Source of the DNA: Nitrospinota bacterium
GTDB taxonomy: Bacteria; Nitrospinota; Nitrospinia; UBA9942
DNA length: 8,269 bases
Assembly (NCBI GenBank): GCA_016234205.1
Contig: JACRGN010000192.1
Location: 1-8,269, forward strand
Direction of reading: 5' to 3'
In this document: piece by piece, positions 1-5,866 of the stretch
How positions within the stretch are numbered: position 1 is the first letter of the stretch
How the letters are laid out: every line of letters begins with the position of its first letter
Notes under the pieces: model-generated
Database searches by the model: none
The model's input: only the letters and a program-made list of their open reading frames with translations
What the model was told of the DNA's origin: nothing
Program-made: the position numbers and the translations under genes

Positions 1-1
1 A

Positions 2-133
2 AGTCAGGCTGCTGACAAGATTATTCGATGTTCACAGGAGAACAGCTCCCTCGAAGGAAGGGAAAAAAAGCTGGAGAAAGCATTTTTACAAATCAAACAA
101 TCCAAAGCCCAAATCAAACAATCCAAAGCCTGA
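2..133 (+). CDS. Possible C-terminal end of an unknown protein, cut by the window edge
   Basis: Forty-three codons are open from the window edge to a TGA at 131-133. The predicted tail is hydrophilic and rich in Lys, Glu and Gln, and looks helical. It ends in two perfect copies of the heptad QIKQSKA, encoded by a 21-bp tandem repeat that is in phase with this frame, so repeat gain kept the frame intact. I recognise no family. A second forward frame is also open from base 3 to about 175, giving a Lys/Pro/Asn-rich peptide, so the choice of frame rests only on the more protein-like composition and the heptad. The stop lies 17 bp before the -35 of the toxin-antitoxin promoter, so the two transcription units would be directly adjacent. 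Confidence is low because no start or conserved motif is visible. Confidence 0.35.
   Translation, partial: SQAADKIIRCSQENSSLEGREKKLEKAFLQIKQSKAQIKQSKA
90..130 (+). repeat. Two-copy 21-bp tandem repeat
   Basis: The 20-mer AAATCAAACAATCCAAAGCC occurs at 90-109 and again at 111-130, a period of 21 bp with a C at 110. In the frame ending at 131-133 each copy encodes QIKQSKA. The sequence just after it (about 131-156, TGACCCCCAATT and following) resembles low-complexity dispersed repeat debris, so the whole stretch may be repeat-derived rather than ancestral coding sequence. Confidence 0.85.
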
Positions 134-150
134 CCCCCAATTTAAAATTC

Positions 151-179
151 TTGACAGCGACTATTTGGTAAGATAAAAT
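151..179 (+). promoter_or_regulatory. Sigma-70-type promoter of the toxin-antitoxin operon
   Basis: A perfect -35 hexamer TTGACA (151-156) is followed after exactly 17 bp by TAAAAT (174-179), one mismatch from the consensus -10. Transcription should start near 186-188, about 20 bp before the antitoxin ATG at 209. This is the best-matching promoter seen in the window. Confidence 0.8.
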
Positions 180-197
180 TATGTTAATCTTACCAAA
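164..197. promoter_or_regulatory. Perfect 11-bp inverted repeat over the -10: likely VapB operator
   Basis: TTTGGTAAGAT (164-174) and its exact reverse complement ATCTTACCAAA (187-197) are separated by 12 bp, with arm centres 23 bp apart, about two helical turns. The left arm ends on the first base of the -10 hexamer, and the right arm runs into the Shine-Dalgarno AAGGAGGT (197-204). Antitoxins of the AbrB/VapB type usually bind palindromes over their own promoter, alone or with the toxin. Binding here would block RNA polymerase. In the RNA only the right arm would be present, so this is a DNA operator and not an attenuator hairpin. The sequence is seen directly; the operator role is inferred. 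Confidence 0.75.
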
Positions 198-208
198 AGG
201 AGGTCTGC

Positions 209-454
209 ATGAAAACAACTGTAACAGCAAGAGGACAGGTATCAATTCCTGTAGAAATAAGGGAAAAATTTCATATAGAGCCGGAGGCTAAAATGGAGTG
301 GGTAGTTGAGGGAAACATCATACGGGTAATCCCCCTTCCAAAAGACCCAATATCTGCCTTTCGTGGAAAAGGGAAAGGGAGTTATACTACAAAAAATCTT
401 ATAAGAGACAGGGCAGAAGAAAGGAAATTTGAAAGTGAAAAAGAAAGAAGATAA
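209..454 (+). CDS. vapB: AbrB-fold antitoxin (VapB type)
   Basis: This 81-residue protein is predicted to neutralise the toxin encoded just downstream and to repress the shared promoter. Residues 3-45 fit a SpoVT/AbrB (MazE-like) swapped-hairpin DNA-binding domain: the N-terminal TVTARGQVSIPVEIREKF is the typical opening, followed by a short beta-rich stretch (WVVEGNIIRVIPL). Residues 46-81 form a charged tail containing DPISAFRGKG; in this family such tails wrap around the PIN toxin. The start is well supported by AAGGAGGT at 197-204, 4 bp upstream of the ATG. The 3' end overlaps the toxin gene, implying translational coupling. The operator at 164-197 suggests autoregulation. The family assignment is secure; the VapB label follows from the partner being a PIN protein. 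Confidence 0.9.
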   Translation: MKTTVTARGQVSIPVEIREKFHIEPEAKMEWVVEGNIIRVIPLPKDPISAFRGKGKGSYTTKNLIRDRAEERKFESEKERR

Positions 455-854
455 TAAGACATATTTGTTGGATACATCTGCTATTCTTGCCTTATGGAAT
501 ACAGAGGATGGTGCAGATACTGTAGAGAATATCCTCAAAAAATCCTTTAACATTTCTGTCTTTGTTTCCTTTATGACCTTTATGGAAGGTAAATATCGCA
601 TCTGGAAAGAAAAGGGAAAAACATTGGCAGAAGAATTTTATAGAGATTTAAGACTTCTTCCTGTAGAACGGGTAGATATTGATGATGGGTTAATAGATAT
701 AGCCTCTGAAATAAAGGCGACAAATAATCTATCGGTTGCAGATAGCTGGATTATTGCAAGTGCCATAAAAACTGACTCTATACTTGTTCATAAAGACCCT
801 GAGTTTGAACAGGTTGCAGATAGAGTTGATATGCTGAAACTGCCATATAAATAA
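435..854 (+). CDS. vapC: PIN-domain ribonuclease toxin (VapC type)
   Basis: This is a PIN-domain endoribonuclease, the probable toxin of the pair; VapC toxins typically cleave tRNA or rRNA in a Mg2+/Mn2+-dependent way. Counting from the upstream TTG at 429 (141 residues), the four acidic metal ligands are visible: Asp15 in LLDTSA, Glu53 in FMTFMEGKY, Asp105 in LSVADSWIIA, and Asp123 in ILVHKDPEF. Length is normal for VapC and no key residue is missing. Two starts are possible: TTG at 429 and GTG at 435, in the same frame. AAGGA at 421-425 lies 3 bp from the TTG but 9 bp from the GTG, so GTG 435 is preferred (139 residues). Either way the gene overlaps the antitoxin's 3' end by 20-26 bp, normal for a coupled toxin-antitoxin operon. 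It is probably active if expressed. Confidence 0.9.
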   Translation: MKKKEDNKTYLLDTSAILALWNTEDGADTVENILKKSFNISVFVSFMTFMEGKYRIWKEKGKTLAEEFYRDLRLLPVERVDIDDGLIDIASEIKATNNLSVADSWIIASAIKTDSILVHKDPEFEQVADRVDMLKLPYK

Positions 855-888
855 AACATATCCAAACTTATTGATGGGGTTACCCATT

Positions 889-916
889 AAAAAGCACCTG
901 TCAAGTTTTGCTTTTT
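889..916 (+). terminator. Weak terminator-like hairpin after vapC
   Basis: AAAAAGCA (889-896) pairs perfectly with TGCTTTTT (909-916) around a 12-nt loop, and the 3' arm supplies a run of five T residues. It lies 35 bp after the vapC stop and overlaps the last two bases of a second hairpin at 871-890. The stem has only two G-C pairs, so it would be a weak intrinsic terminator at best. Confidence 0.3.
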
Positions 917-930
917 GATATAGTTCTACT

Positions 931-960
931 CCTGTCTGCGTGCGGACATGCACAGGCAGG
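931..960. repeat. Imperfect palindrome, likely dispersed repeat
   Basis: CCTGTCTGCGTGC (931-943) is an imperfect inverse of GCACAGGCAGG (950-960), with one mismatch and a two-base bulge. GC content is clearly above the AT-rich flanks. Its make-up resembles short GC-rich palindromic units scattered through many environmental bacterial genomes. There is no T-run, so it is not a typical terminator. Confidence 0.5.
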
Positions 961-1118
961 GAATCTGCAGTTGACTCAAAAGGTAAATTGATAACTCGTT
1001 AATTGACTAATAAGGCTTGAGAATTTCTATATCCTTCATCGGATAAAGTAAAGGAATTGGTGTCAAGTCTTTAATCTTGCAACAACCTCCGAACCCCCTC
1101 CCAAATTCAAGCTTTCGG

Positions 1119-1182
1119 GGACAGGTTTTCCCTGATAAACCTGTCCTTGCAAGCTGTAAGCAGGGAAGCATTCAAGGACAGG
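1119..1182. repeat. Overlapping hairpins built from copies of one short motif
   Basis: GGACAGGTTT (1119-1128) and AAACCTGTCC (1137-1146) form a perfect 10-bp stem with an 8-nt loop. The same right-hand sequence can pair instead further on: CCTGTCCTTG (1140-1149) is the exact reverse complement of CAAGGACAGG (1173-1182). One motif thus occurs three times in alternating orientation, allowing two mutually exclusive stems. C-rich (1094-1102) and G-rich (1188-1192) runs flank the block. This looks like a degenerate dispersed repeat; an RNA switch is possible but nothing nearby supports it. Confidence 0.6.
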
Positions 1183-1183
1183 G

Positions 1184-1378
1184 TTAAGGGGGAATAATGT
1201 GTGCATAGTCTCTGAGAACCTCCTCTATGTTCCTCTCTCTTTTTTCTATCTCTGCTTCTCTCTTCTTCAATTCCTCTATCTCACCCTCTTTTTCTTTTAA
1301 CCCAAAAAATGCATTTAAGAAGTGAAAAAAATCATATAATAAAAATATTTTTGCAATCTCAAAATGCCGTATGATATA
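1184..1378 (-). pseudogene. Minus-strand coiled-coil tail without a start, possible gene remnant
   Basis: On the minus strand 64 codons are open between an in-frame TAG (1379-1381) and a TAA (1184-1186). Residues 11-26 are hydrophobic and aromatic (IFLLYDFFHFLNAFFG). Residues 27-55 are strongly coiled-coil-like, with stretches such as EIEELKKREAEIEKRER, and the end reads VLRDYAHIIPP. The charged part looks like real protein, not random translation, and the spacer DNA is strikingly purine-biased there. There is no ATG or GTG, and only one TTG (codon 37). The upstream half coincides with the htrA promoter region. It is best read as the 3' fragment of a decayed or displaced gene; a chance open frame in purine-rich DNA cannot be excluded. 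I do not recognise the family. Confidence 0.3.
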
Positions 1379-1380
1379 CT
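1351..1380 (+). promoter_or_regulatory. Candidate promoter for the htrA-caspase gene cluster
   Basis: TTGCAA (1351-1356, four of six matches) and TATACT (1375-1380, five of six) are 18 bp apart, placing transcription start about 25 bp before the ATG at 1413. A perfect TATAAT at 1335-1340 has no convincing -35, and a perfect palindrome AAAAATATTTTT lies at 1341-1352. The whole stretch is very AT-rich, so chance matches are likely. It is the only sizeable non-coding region ahead of the five-gene run. Confidence 0.4.
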
Positions 1381-1412
1381 AATTTTAAATTATTTTTTTA
1401 TGGAGGAAGATA

Positions 1413-2930
1413 ATGAAAAACACATTTTTAAAATCTTTATCAAGGGTAACACTGGCAATAGTTGTTTTAACAACAAGTATAGTTCTTGCAAGATATATCT
1501 CAGGCTATATTGACAAAAAGGCAGGTTACCAGCCGAATGAATGGTCGGTAGAGCCTTCAAAGGCTGTTGCGGGGAATGTTTCGGCAATACCTGCAGGTGG
1601 TTCATTTGCAGACATCGTTAAAGAAGAAAAACCTGCAGTCGTGAATATTAATACAACTCAGATGATAAAGCATCAGCAAAAAAAGGGATTCAGGGGTCCT
1701 ACACCTTTTCCTTTCGGTGAGGAGGACCAATTTAAGGATTTTTTTGACAGGTTCTTCGGAGAGACCCCGCCACAGGAGATTCCGAGACAGAGCCTCGGTT
1801 CAGGGTTCATCATAGATAAGGATGGTTATATCCTTACAAATAATCATGTTATTGAGAGGGCGGATAAGATAAAGGTTACTCTTGGAAACGGCAAGGAGTA
1901 TGACGCAAAGGTTATAGGTATAGACCAGAAGACCGATATTGCACTTATCAAGGTAGATTCAAAAGAGGAGCTTCCAATAGTCAGGATAGGAGATTCCGAT
2001 ATGCTTGAAGTGGGAGAGTGGGTAGTTGCCATCGGGAATCCCTTCGGCGTCGGACAAAGTGTAACAGCAGGTATAGTGAGTGCAAAGGGGAGGGTTATCG
2101 GGGCAGGGCCCTATGATGATTTCATCCAGACTGATGCATCTATTAATCCTGGAAACAGCGGTGGCCCTCTTATAAACACAAAGGGTGAGGTAATCGGTAT
2201 AAATACGGCAATATTTACTGCGGGAGGTACGGCGGGAAATATAGGCATCGGGTTTGCCATACCGATTAATGTAGTAAAGCCTGTTTTAAAGGAATTAAAA
2301 GAAAAGGGTGTCGTTACCAGAGGATGGCTTGGGGTAATGATTCAGAAGGTTACCCCTGAAATAGCAAAGTCGTTTAATCTTGCCGAGAGTGAGGGTGCAC
2401 TTGTTGGGGATGTGGTTAAAGGCAGCCCGGCAGATAAAGTGGGAATAAAGAGGGGCGATGTGATTGTTGAGTTTGATGGTAAAAAGATAAAGAATGTTGA
2501 AGACCTCCCAAAACTGGTTGCCCTTGTAAAGCCTGAATCAAAGGCAGAGATGGTTATCATGAGAGACGGGACAAGGAAGAAATTTAATGTAACTGTCGGG
2601 ACACTGAAAGAGGAGAAAGAAGTGGCCGAGGCAAAACCGGAAGAGGAGATGGGTTTGTTTGTCCAGAATATCACCCCTGAGATTGCCCAGCAGTTTAATT
2701 TAGATTCTACAGAAGGTGTCATCATTGTAGATGTAAATCCAGGAAGCCCTGCCTATGCCTCAGGTGTAAGGAGGGGGCAGATTATAATTGAAGTGAACAG
2801 GAAAGAGATAAAGAATCTTGACGATTACAAGAAGGTAGTGAAAAATATAAAGGGTGGCGATGTGGTAACTCTTTTAATAAGAGATGGCAAGAGCACAAGA
2901 TACATCGGGTTCACACTACCGAAGGAATAA
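1413..2930 (+). CDS. htrA: HtrA/Do (DegP/DegQ) family serine protease, membrane-anchored form
   Basis: This 505-residue periplasmic protease/chaperone would degrade or refold damaged envelope proteins. Residues 12-29 form one hydrophobic segment with no clear cleavage site, suggesting a membrane anchor or uncleaved signal. The trypsin-like domain spans about 64-297 with a complete triad: His145 in LTNNHVIE, Asp175 in QKTDIALIK, and Ser249 in NPGNSGGPL. A Phe/Pro-rich LA-type loop lies at about 92-124. PDZ1 (about 304-396) and PDZ2 (about 411-503) follow, separated by a Glu/Lys-rich linker (399-412). Architecture and length match classic two-PDZ Do proteases. The start is secure: GGAGGA (1402-1407) lies 5 bp before the ATG. 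It is first in a same-strand run of envelope genes and is followed by a paralogue whose reading frame begins inside this gene. No key residue is missing. Confidence 0.95.
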   Translation: MKNTFLKSLSRVTLAIVVLTTSIVLARYISGYIDKKAGYQPNEWSVEPSKAVAGNVSAIPAGGSFADIVKEEKPAVVNINTTQMIKHQQKKGFRGPTPFPFGEEDQFKDFFDRFFGETPPQEIPRQSLGSGFIIDKDGYILTNNHVIERADKIKVTLGNGKEYDAKVIGIDQKTDIALIKVDSKEELPIVRIGDSDMLEVGEWVVAIGNPFGVGQSVTAGIVSAKGRVIGAGPYDDFIQTDASINPGNSGGPLINTKGEVIGINTAIFTAGGTAGNIGIGFAIPINVVKPVLKELKEKGVVTRGWLGVMIQKVTPEIAKSFNLAESEGALVGDVVKGSPADKVGIKRGDVIVEFDGKKIKNVEDLPKLVALVKPESKAEMVIMRDGTRKKFNVTVGTLKEEKEVAEAKPEEEMGLFVQNITPEIAQQFNLDSTEGVIIVDVNPGSPAYASGVRRGQIIIEVNRKEIKNLDDYKKVVKNIKGGDVVTLLIRDGKSTRYIGFTLPKE

Positions 2931-4323
2931 AGAAATAGAAGTAAGAAGACAGAAGGCAGAAGTCAGATTTTCTGTTCTCTGTCTTCTGTTCTCTGTCTTC
3001 TGTCTTCTGGCTACCCCAGCCGCTCATGCCCAGGAAAGAAGAACTCCTGTTGTAATTGCGGTTGAGAAGGTTAGCCCTGCTGTTGTCAATATAAATACTG
3101 AAGAGGTTATTCGCCAGAGGGCTAATCCGTTCACAGGTTTAGGAGATGAGTTTTTTGACCAGTTTTTTCAGGACTTTTTCCCACCGCAAGACTATAAAAG
3201 ACAGAGCCTCGGTTCAGGGGTCATAATAAATCAAAAAGGCTATATACTTACAAACGAGCATGTCATATCAAGGGCATCAACAATAAAGATTACATTAAAC
3301 GACAACAGGGAGTTTGATGCCCATCTTGTCGGGGCTGACTCCCGTTCTGACCTTGCAATCATAAAAATAGATTCTGATAAACCGCTGCCATTTGCCCAGA
3401 TGGGGGCATCTGCCGATATCATGATAGGCGAGAGTGTAATCGCCATTGGTAATCCATTTGGACTTTCACATACTGTTACTACAGGGATAGTGAGTGCTGT
3501 AAACAGGAATATAAAGGGTGAGGATGGCAGGATATACTCCGATTTCATTCAGATTGATGCGTCCATAAACCCGGGAAACAGCGGGGGTCCTCTTTTAAAT
3601 ATTAATGGCGAGGTTATTGGTATAAATAGTGCCATCTATCAAAAGGCGGAGGGGATAGGCTTTGCGATACCTATAGACAGGGCAAAGAGGATAGTCAATG
3701 ACTTAATCAAATATGGTGAAGTCCATGAGGCATGGCTCGGCATATTTGTCCAGGAGCTTACTCCTCAGATAGCAAAGTCTTTCGGTTATTCAAATACAAA
3801 AGGGGTTATAATATCAAAGGCATTTAAAGGCGGCCCATCAGACAGGGCAGGATTAAAAAGAGGGGATATAATAATCTCTATTGGAAATAAACCGATAAGG
3901 ACAATAGATGATTACTACGATTTGATTTATGGCTACGGACATAATGATAAAATAAGCATTACTGTTTTCAGAGATGGAGAAAAGGTTGCAGTTAATGTAA
4001 CAGCACAGGCAATCCCTGAAGAACTGTCAGATGAAATTGCACTTGAGTGGCTCGGCATAGCTGTAAATGAAATAACAAATAAGGCGGTAAAGAAGTATCA
4101 GCTTTTTACAAATTCAGGCGTGCTGATTTCAAAAGTGGAAAAAGAGAGTCCTGCCGGAAAGATAGGTATAGAGGCTGGAGATGTGTTGAGGCAGATAAAT
4201 CAAGCAAAGGTTGAGACTTTAAAGGATTTCAAAAAGGCAGTGATATCAGCTAAAAAGGGGAGCAGCGTCTTGCTGCTGATCCAGAGGGGAAAATATGGCT
4301 ACTATGTTACATTAGAGCCATGA
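2884..4323 (+). CDS. htrA: Second HtrA/Do family serine protease, secreted form
   Basis: This is a paralogue of the preceding protease, predicted to be released into the periplasm. Counted from the ATG at 2884 (479 residues), a hydrophobic core lies at 29-43 and a cleavage site after Ala49 (AHA|QE). The protease domain (about 53-275) keeps His126 (LTNEHVIS), Asp156 (SRSDLAII) and Ser233 (NPGNSGGPL). PDZ1 is at about 283-375 and PDZ2 at about 388-478. The start is a problem. ATG 2884 is the only ATG/GTG/TTG before the signal peptide, but it overlaps the previous gene by 47 bp, has no good Shine-Dalgarno and gives an overlong n-region. A good AAGGA (2922-2926) instead points 8 bp on to an in-frame ATA (2935-2937), which would give a normal 32-residue signal peptide. 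The signal sequence itself is made of tandem repeat DNA. The gene ends 26 bp before the first caspase gene. Confidence 0.9.
   Translation: MARAQDTSGSHYRRNKEIEVRRQKAEVRFSVLCLLFSVFCLLATPAAHAQERRTPVVIAVEKVSPAVVNINTEEVIRQRANPFTGLGDEFFDQFFQDFFPPQDYKRQSLGSGVIINQKGYILTNEHVISRASTIKITLNDNREFDAHLVGADSRSDLAIIKIDSDKPLPFAQMGASADIMIGESVIAIGNPFGLSHTVTTGIVSAVNRNIKGEDGRIYSDFIQIDASINPGNSGGPLLNINGEVIGINSAIYQKAEGIGFAIPIDRAKRIVNDLIKYGEVHEAWLGIFVQELTPQIAKSFGYSNTKGVIISKAFKGGPSDRAGLKRGDIIISIGNKPIRTIDDYYDLIYGYGHNDKISITVFRDGEKVAVNVTAQAIPEELSDEIALEWLGIAVNEITNKAVKKYQLFTNSGVLISKVEKESPAGKIGIEAGDVLRQINQAKVETLKDFKKAVISAKKGSSVLLLIQRGKYGYYVTLEP
2944..3008. repeat. Repeat element forming the signal peptide of the second HtrA
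   Basis: The 14-mer TCTGTTCTCTGTCT occurs in tandem at 2971-2984 and 2985-2998, followed by the shorter unit TCTGTCT (2999-3005) and a partial TCTGG. Upstream, 2944-2960 is complementary to 2992-3008 over 17 bp with a single G-T pair, of which the outer 11 bp (AGAAGACAGAA with TTCTGTCTTCT) are perfect. The element is thus both a pyrimidine-rich tandem repeat and a long inverted repeat. Translated, it supplies the Arg/Lys-rich n-region and the hydrophobic core (SVLCLLFSVFCLL) of the signal peptide. Confidence 0.75.
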
Positions 4324-4349
4324 AATTTTGCCTCATGGGGAGGTGGATT

Positions 4350-5807
4350 ATGAAAAAAATATTAGATAAATATGAGAAGTATCCCTCTATATTCTTTGCA
4401 GCGTTTTGCTTGAATTACATTGTAGTCGTTGCTTTCGCTCTTGTATTGGCTGGCTGCATGCCCCCCAATATCGTGATGAGCTATGAGCCGACCTCTGAGG
4501 CTGTTCCCCTCAATTTAGAGACAAGGCCAAAGGTCTTTTTGGAGCGCATTGAGGATCGCACAGGCGGTGCGTCGGTATCATATGGCGGCGTCGCCGAGTG
4601 GAAATTCAACTCGCCTATCGATGAGACTCTCCGCGAGGCCTTGCATAAGGAAATGGGGCGGCTTGGGATAGATGTCGTGGGGAGCCGCAGTCAAGCGAAC
4701 GCAGTTCTGAGTGCGGCGTGGGTCAAGGGCAGCATCGGCAACGATAGGGGGAATCAATACGCCGAGATCGCTGTCGTCCTTAATCTCAAAACCCCCAAGG
4801 GGGAAGACATCTGGGAGAACACGATTCTGGCCACCAGCCGTCATTATACCTCAATCAGGGGCGATGTCTTTAGTCATGCCTTCACCGAGGCGCTTACTGC
4901 CGCGATGAGCCAAATCGGGTCGCTTTGGGAGTCGAAGCAGGTGTTCTCCAATCTCTCCCCCGGCGGAGCCGAAACGGCTGCGGTGATCGCTCCACTGGAC
5001 ATTCGCTCGGACGTCGATGAGCTTCCTGCAATAAAGGCAAAACCAAACAAAAATTCCTACGCTATAGTTATCGGCATCGAGCAATACCGCCAGAAACTCC
5101 CAAAGGCAGATTTTGCAACGCATGACGCAAAGACAATGACAGAGTATCTCACAAAGGTAATGGGCTATCCGGAGGAGAATGTAGTTACTCTAATAAATGA
5201 CAGGGCTTTAAAAAGCGACATGGAGAAATACTTTGAAAAGTGGCTCTGGAATAATGTGGAAAAAGATGGGAGTGTATTCATCTACTATTCAGGACATGGA
5301 GCGCCTAATCCAAAGACAGGAGACGCCTTTCTTGTGCCTTATGATGGAGACCCTTCATTCATTGATGAAACAGGCTATCCATTGAAAAGACTTTATGATT
5401 CTCTTGGAAAACTTCAGGCAAGAGAGATAGTTGTTGCCCTTGATTCATGTTTTTCAGGTGCAGGAGGTAGGAGTGTCCTTGCAAAAGGCGCAAGACCGCT
5501 TGTAATGACAATGGAGAGTTTAGTAATTCCATCAAAGGTAGCAGTCATTTCAGCCTCATCAGGAGACCAGATAAGCTCAAGCTATGAGGAAAAAGGGCAT
5601 GGACTTTTCACATACTTTATGCTTAAAGGACTAAAGGGCGAAGGTGATACTAATGGAGATGAAAAAGTAGAAATCGGAGAATTATTTGAATACATAAAAC
5701 CGCAGGTGGAGAGGATAGCGAGAAAGATATATAATAATGAGCAGTTACCGCAACTGATTGCACCGTTAGAAAAACAGAAAGCAATTTTAATAGAAAAGAC
5801 TAAATGA
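4350..5807 (+). CDS. Lipoprotein with YajG-like N-terminal domain and caspase-like (C14) protease domain
   Basis: This is a predicted lipid-anchored cysteine protease of the caspase/metacaspase clan facing the periplasm. From ATG 4350 it has 485 residues. A signal peptide ends in the lipobox LAGC with lipid-bearing Cys36; Met at +2 would permit outer-membrane sorting. Residues about 50-195 form an alpha/beta domain resembling YajG-type lipoproteins (tentative). The caspase domain spans about 236-435, with His316 in YYSGHGAP and Cys367 in LDSCFSGAGG. Residues 433-444 (DTNGDEKVEIGE) fit an EF-hand calcium loop. The start is chosen from GGAGG at 4339-4343, 6 bp upstream; an in-frame ATG at 4320 overlapping the htrA stop lacks such a site. 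DNA for the N-terminal domain is GC-rich (60-65% in three 60-base lines counted by hand) against about 37% in the caspase part, suggesting a fusion. Basic P1 specificity is expected from the metacaspase-like DSC motif, but this is inference. Confidence 0.88.
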   Translation: MKKILDKYEKYPSIFFAAFCLNYIVVVAFALVLAGCMPPNIVMSYEPTSEAVPLNLETRPKVFLERIEDRTGGASVSYGGVAEWKFNSPIDETLREALHKEMGRLGIDVVGSRSQANAVLSAAWVKGSIGNDRGNQYAEIAVVLNLKTPKGEDIWENTILATSRHYTSIRGDVFSHAFTEALTAAMSQIGSLWESKQVFSNLSPGGAETAAVIAPLDIRSDVDELPAIKAKPNKNSYAIVIGIEQYRQKLPKADFATHDAKTMTEYLTKVMGYPEENVVTLINDRALKSDMEKYFEKWLWNNVEKDGSVFIYYSGHGAPNPKTGDAFLVPYDGDPSFIDETGYPLKRLYDSLGKLQAREIVVALDSCFSGAGGRSVLAKGARPLVMTMESLVIPSKVAVISASSGDQISSSYEEKGHGLFTYFMLKGLKGEGDTNGDEKVEIGELFEYIKPQVERIARKIYNNEQLPQLIAPLEKQKAILIEKTK

Positions 5808-5866
5808 CTTTTGAAAAACCTATAAAATTTTCCAAACATGCTCTTGAAAATATTAAGGTGGCGTAA

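Larger units (their letters stand above)
855..1412. other. 558-bp spacer: hairpins, repeat debris, a gene remnant and the htrA promoter
   Basis: No plus-strand gene is supported here. In order it holds a small hairpin (871-890, TTGATGGG/CCCATTAA with a GTTA loop and one G-T pair) and a weak terminator-like hairpin (889-916). An imperfect palindrome follows at 931-960, then a 5-bp hairpin at 1030-1045 (TATCC/GGATA). A repeat-derived block with overlapping stems lies at about 1090-1195. A minus-strand open stretch (1184-1378) looks like the tail of a coiled-coil protein, and the AT-rich promoter of the first HtrA gene overlaps its upper end. The many short palindromes suggest accumulated dispersed repeats between two unrelated transcription units. 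Confidence 0.7.

Noticed and set aside
90..130. CRISPR-like direct repeats
   Set aside because: There are only two copies, in direct tandem with no spacer, and no array or cas gene in the window.
242..601. 119-codon minus-strand open frame across the vapB-vapC junction
   Set aside because: It lies opposite two well-supported genes, and its Phe/Ser/Lys-rich product has no recognisable domain.
1335..1340. Perfect TATAAT as the htrA -10
   Set aside because: No acceptable -35 lies 16-18 bp upstream and there is no extended -10; the 1351-1380 pair is somewhat better placed.
2342..2725. 127-codon open frame on the minus strand inside the first HtrA gene
   Set aside because: It is antisense to the PDZ region of a clear protease gene, is rich in Ser/Thr/Phe as expected of a mirror frame, has no motif and no ribosome-binding site.
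4320..4349. ATG at 4320 overlapping the htrA stop as the start of the first caspase
   Set aside because: GGAGG at 4339-4343 points to ATG 4350, which gives a better signal peptide; the ten extra residues would lengthen the n-region without support.
4578..5123. Antisense and alternative-frame open stretches in the GC-rich half of the first caspase gene (4578-4844 minus, 4711-4908 plus, 4851-5123 minus)
   Set aside because: High GC lowers stop frequency; the products look random and the main frame has clear protein features on both sides.
5808..5866. Separate promoter between the two caspase genes (TTGAAA 5811-5816, TATAAA 5821-5826)
   Set aside because: The hexamers are only 4 bp apart, so they cannot act as a -35/-10 pair; the 59-bp gap is AT-rich and chance matches are expected.
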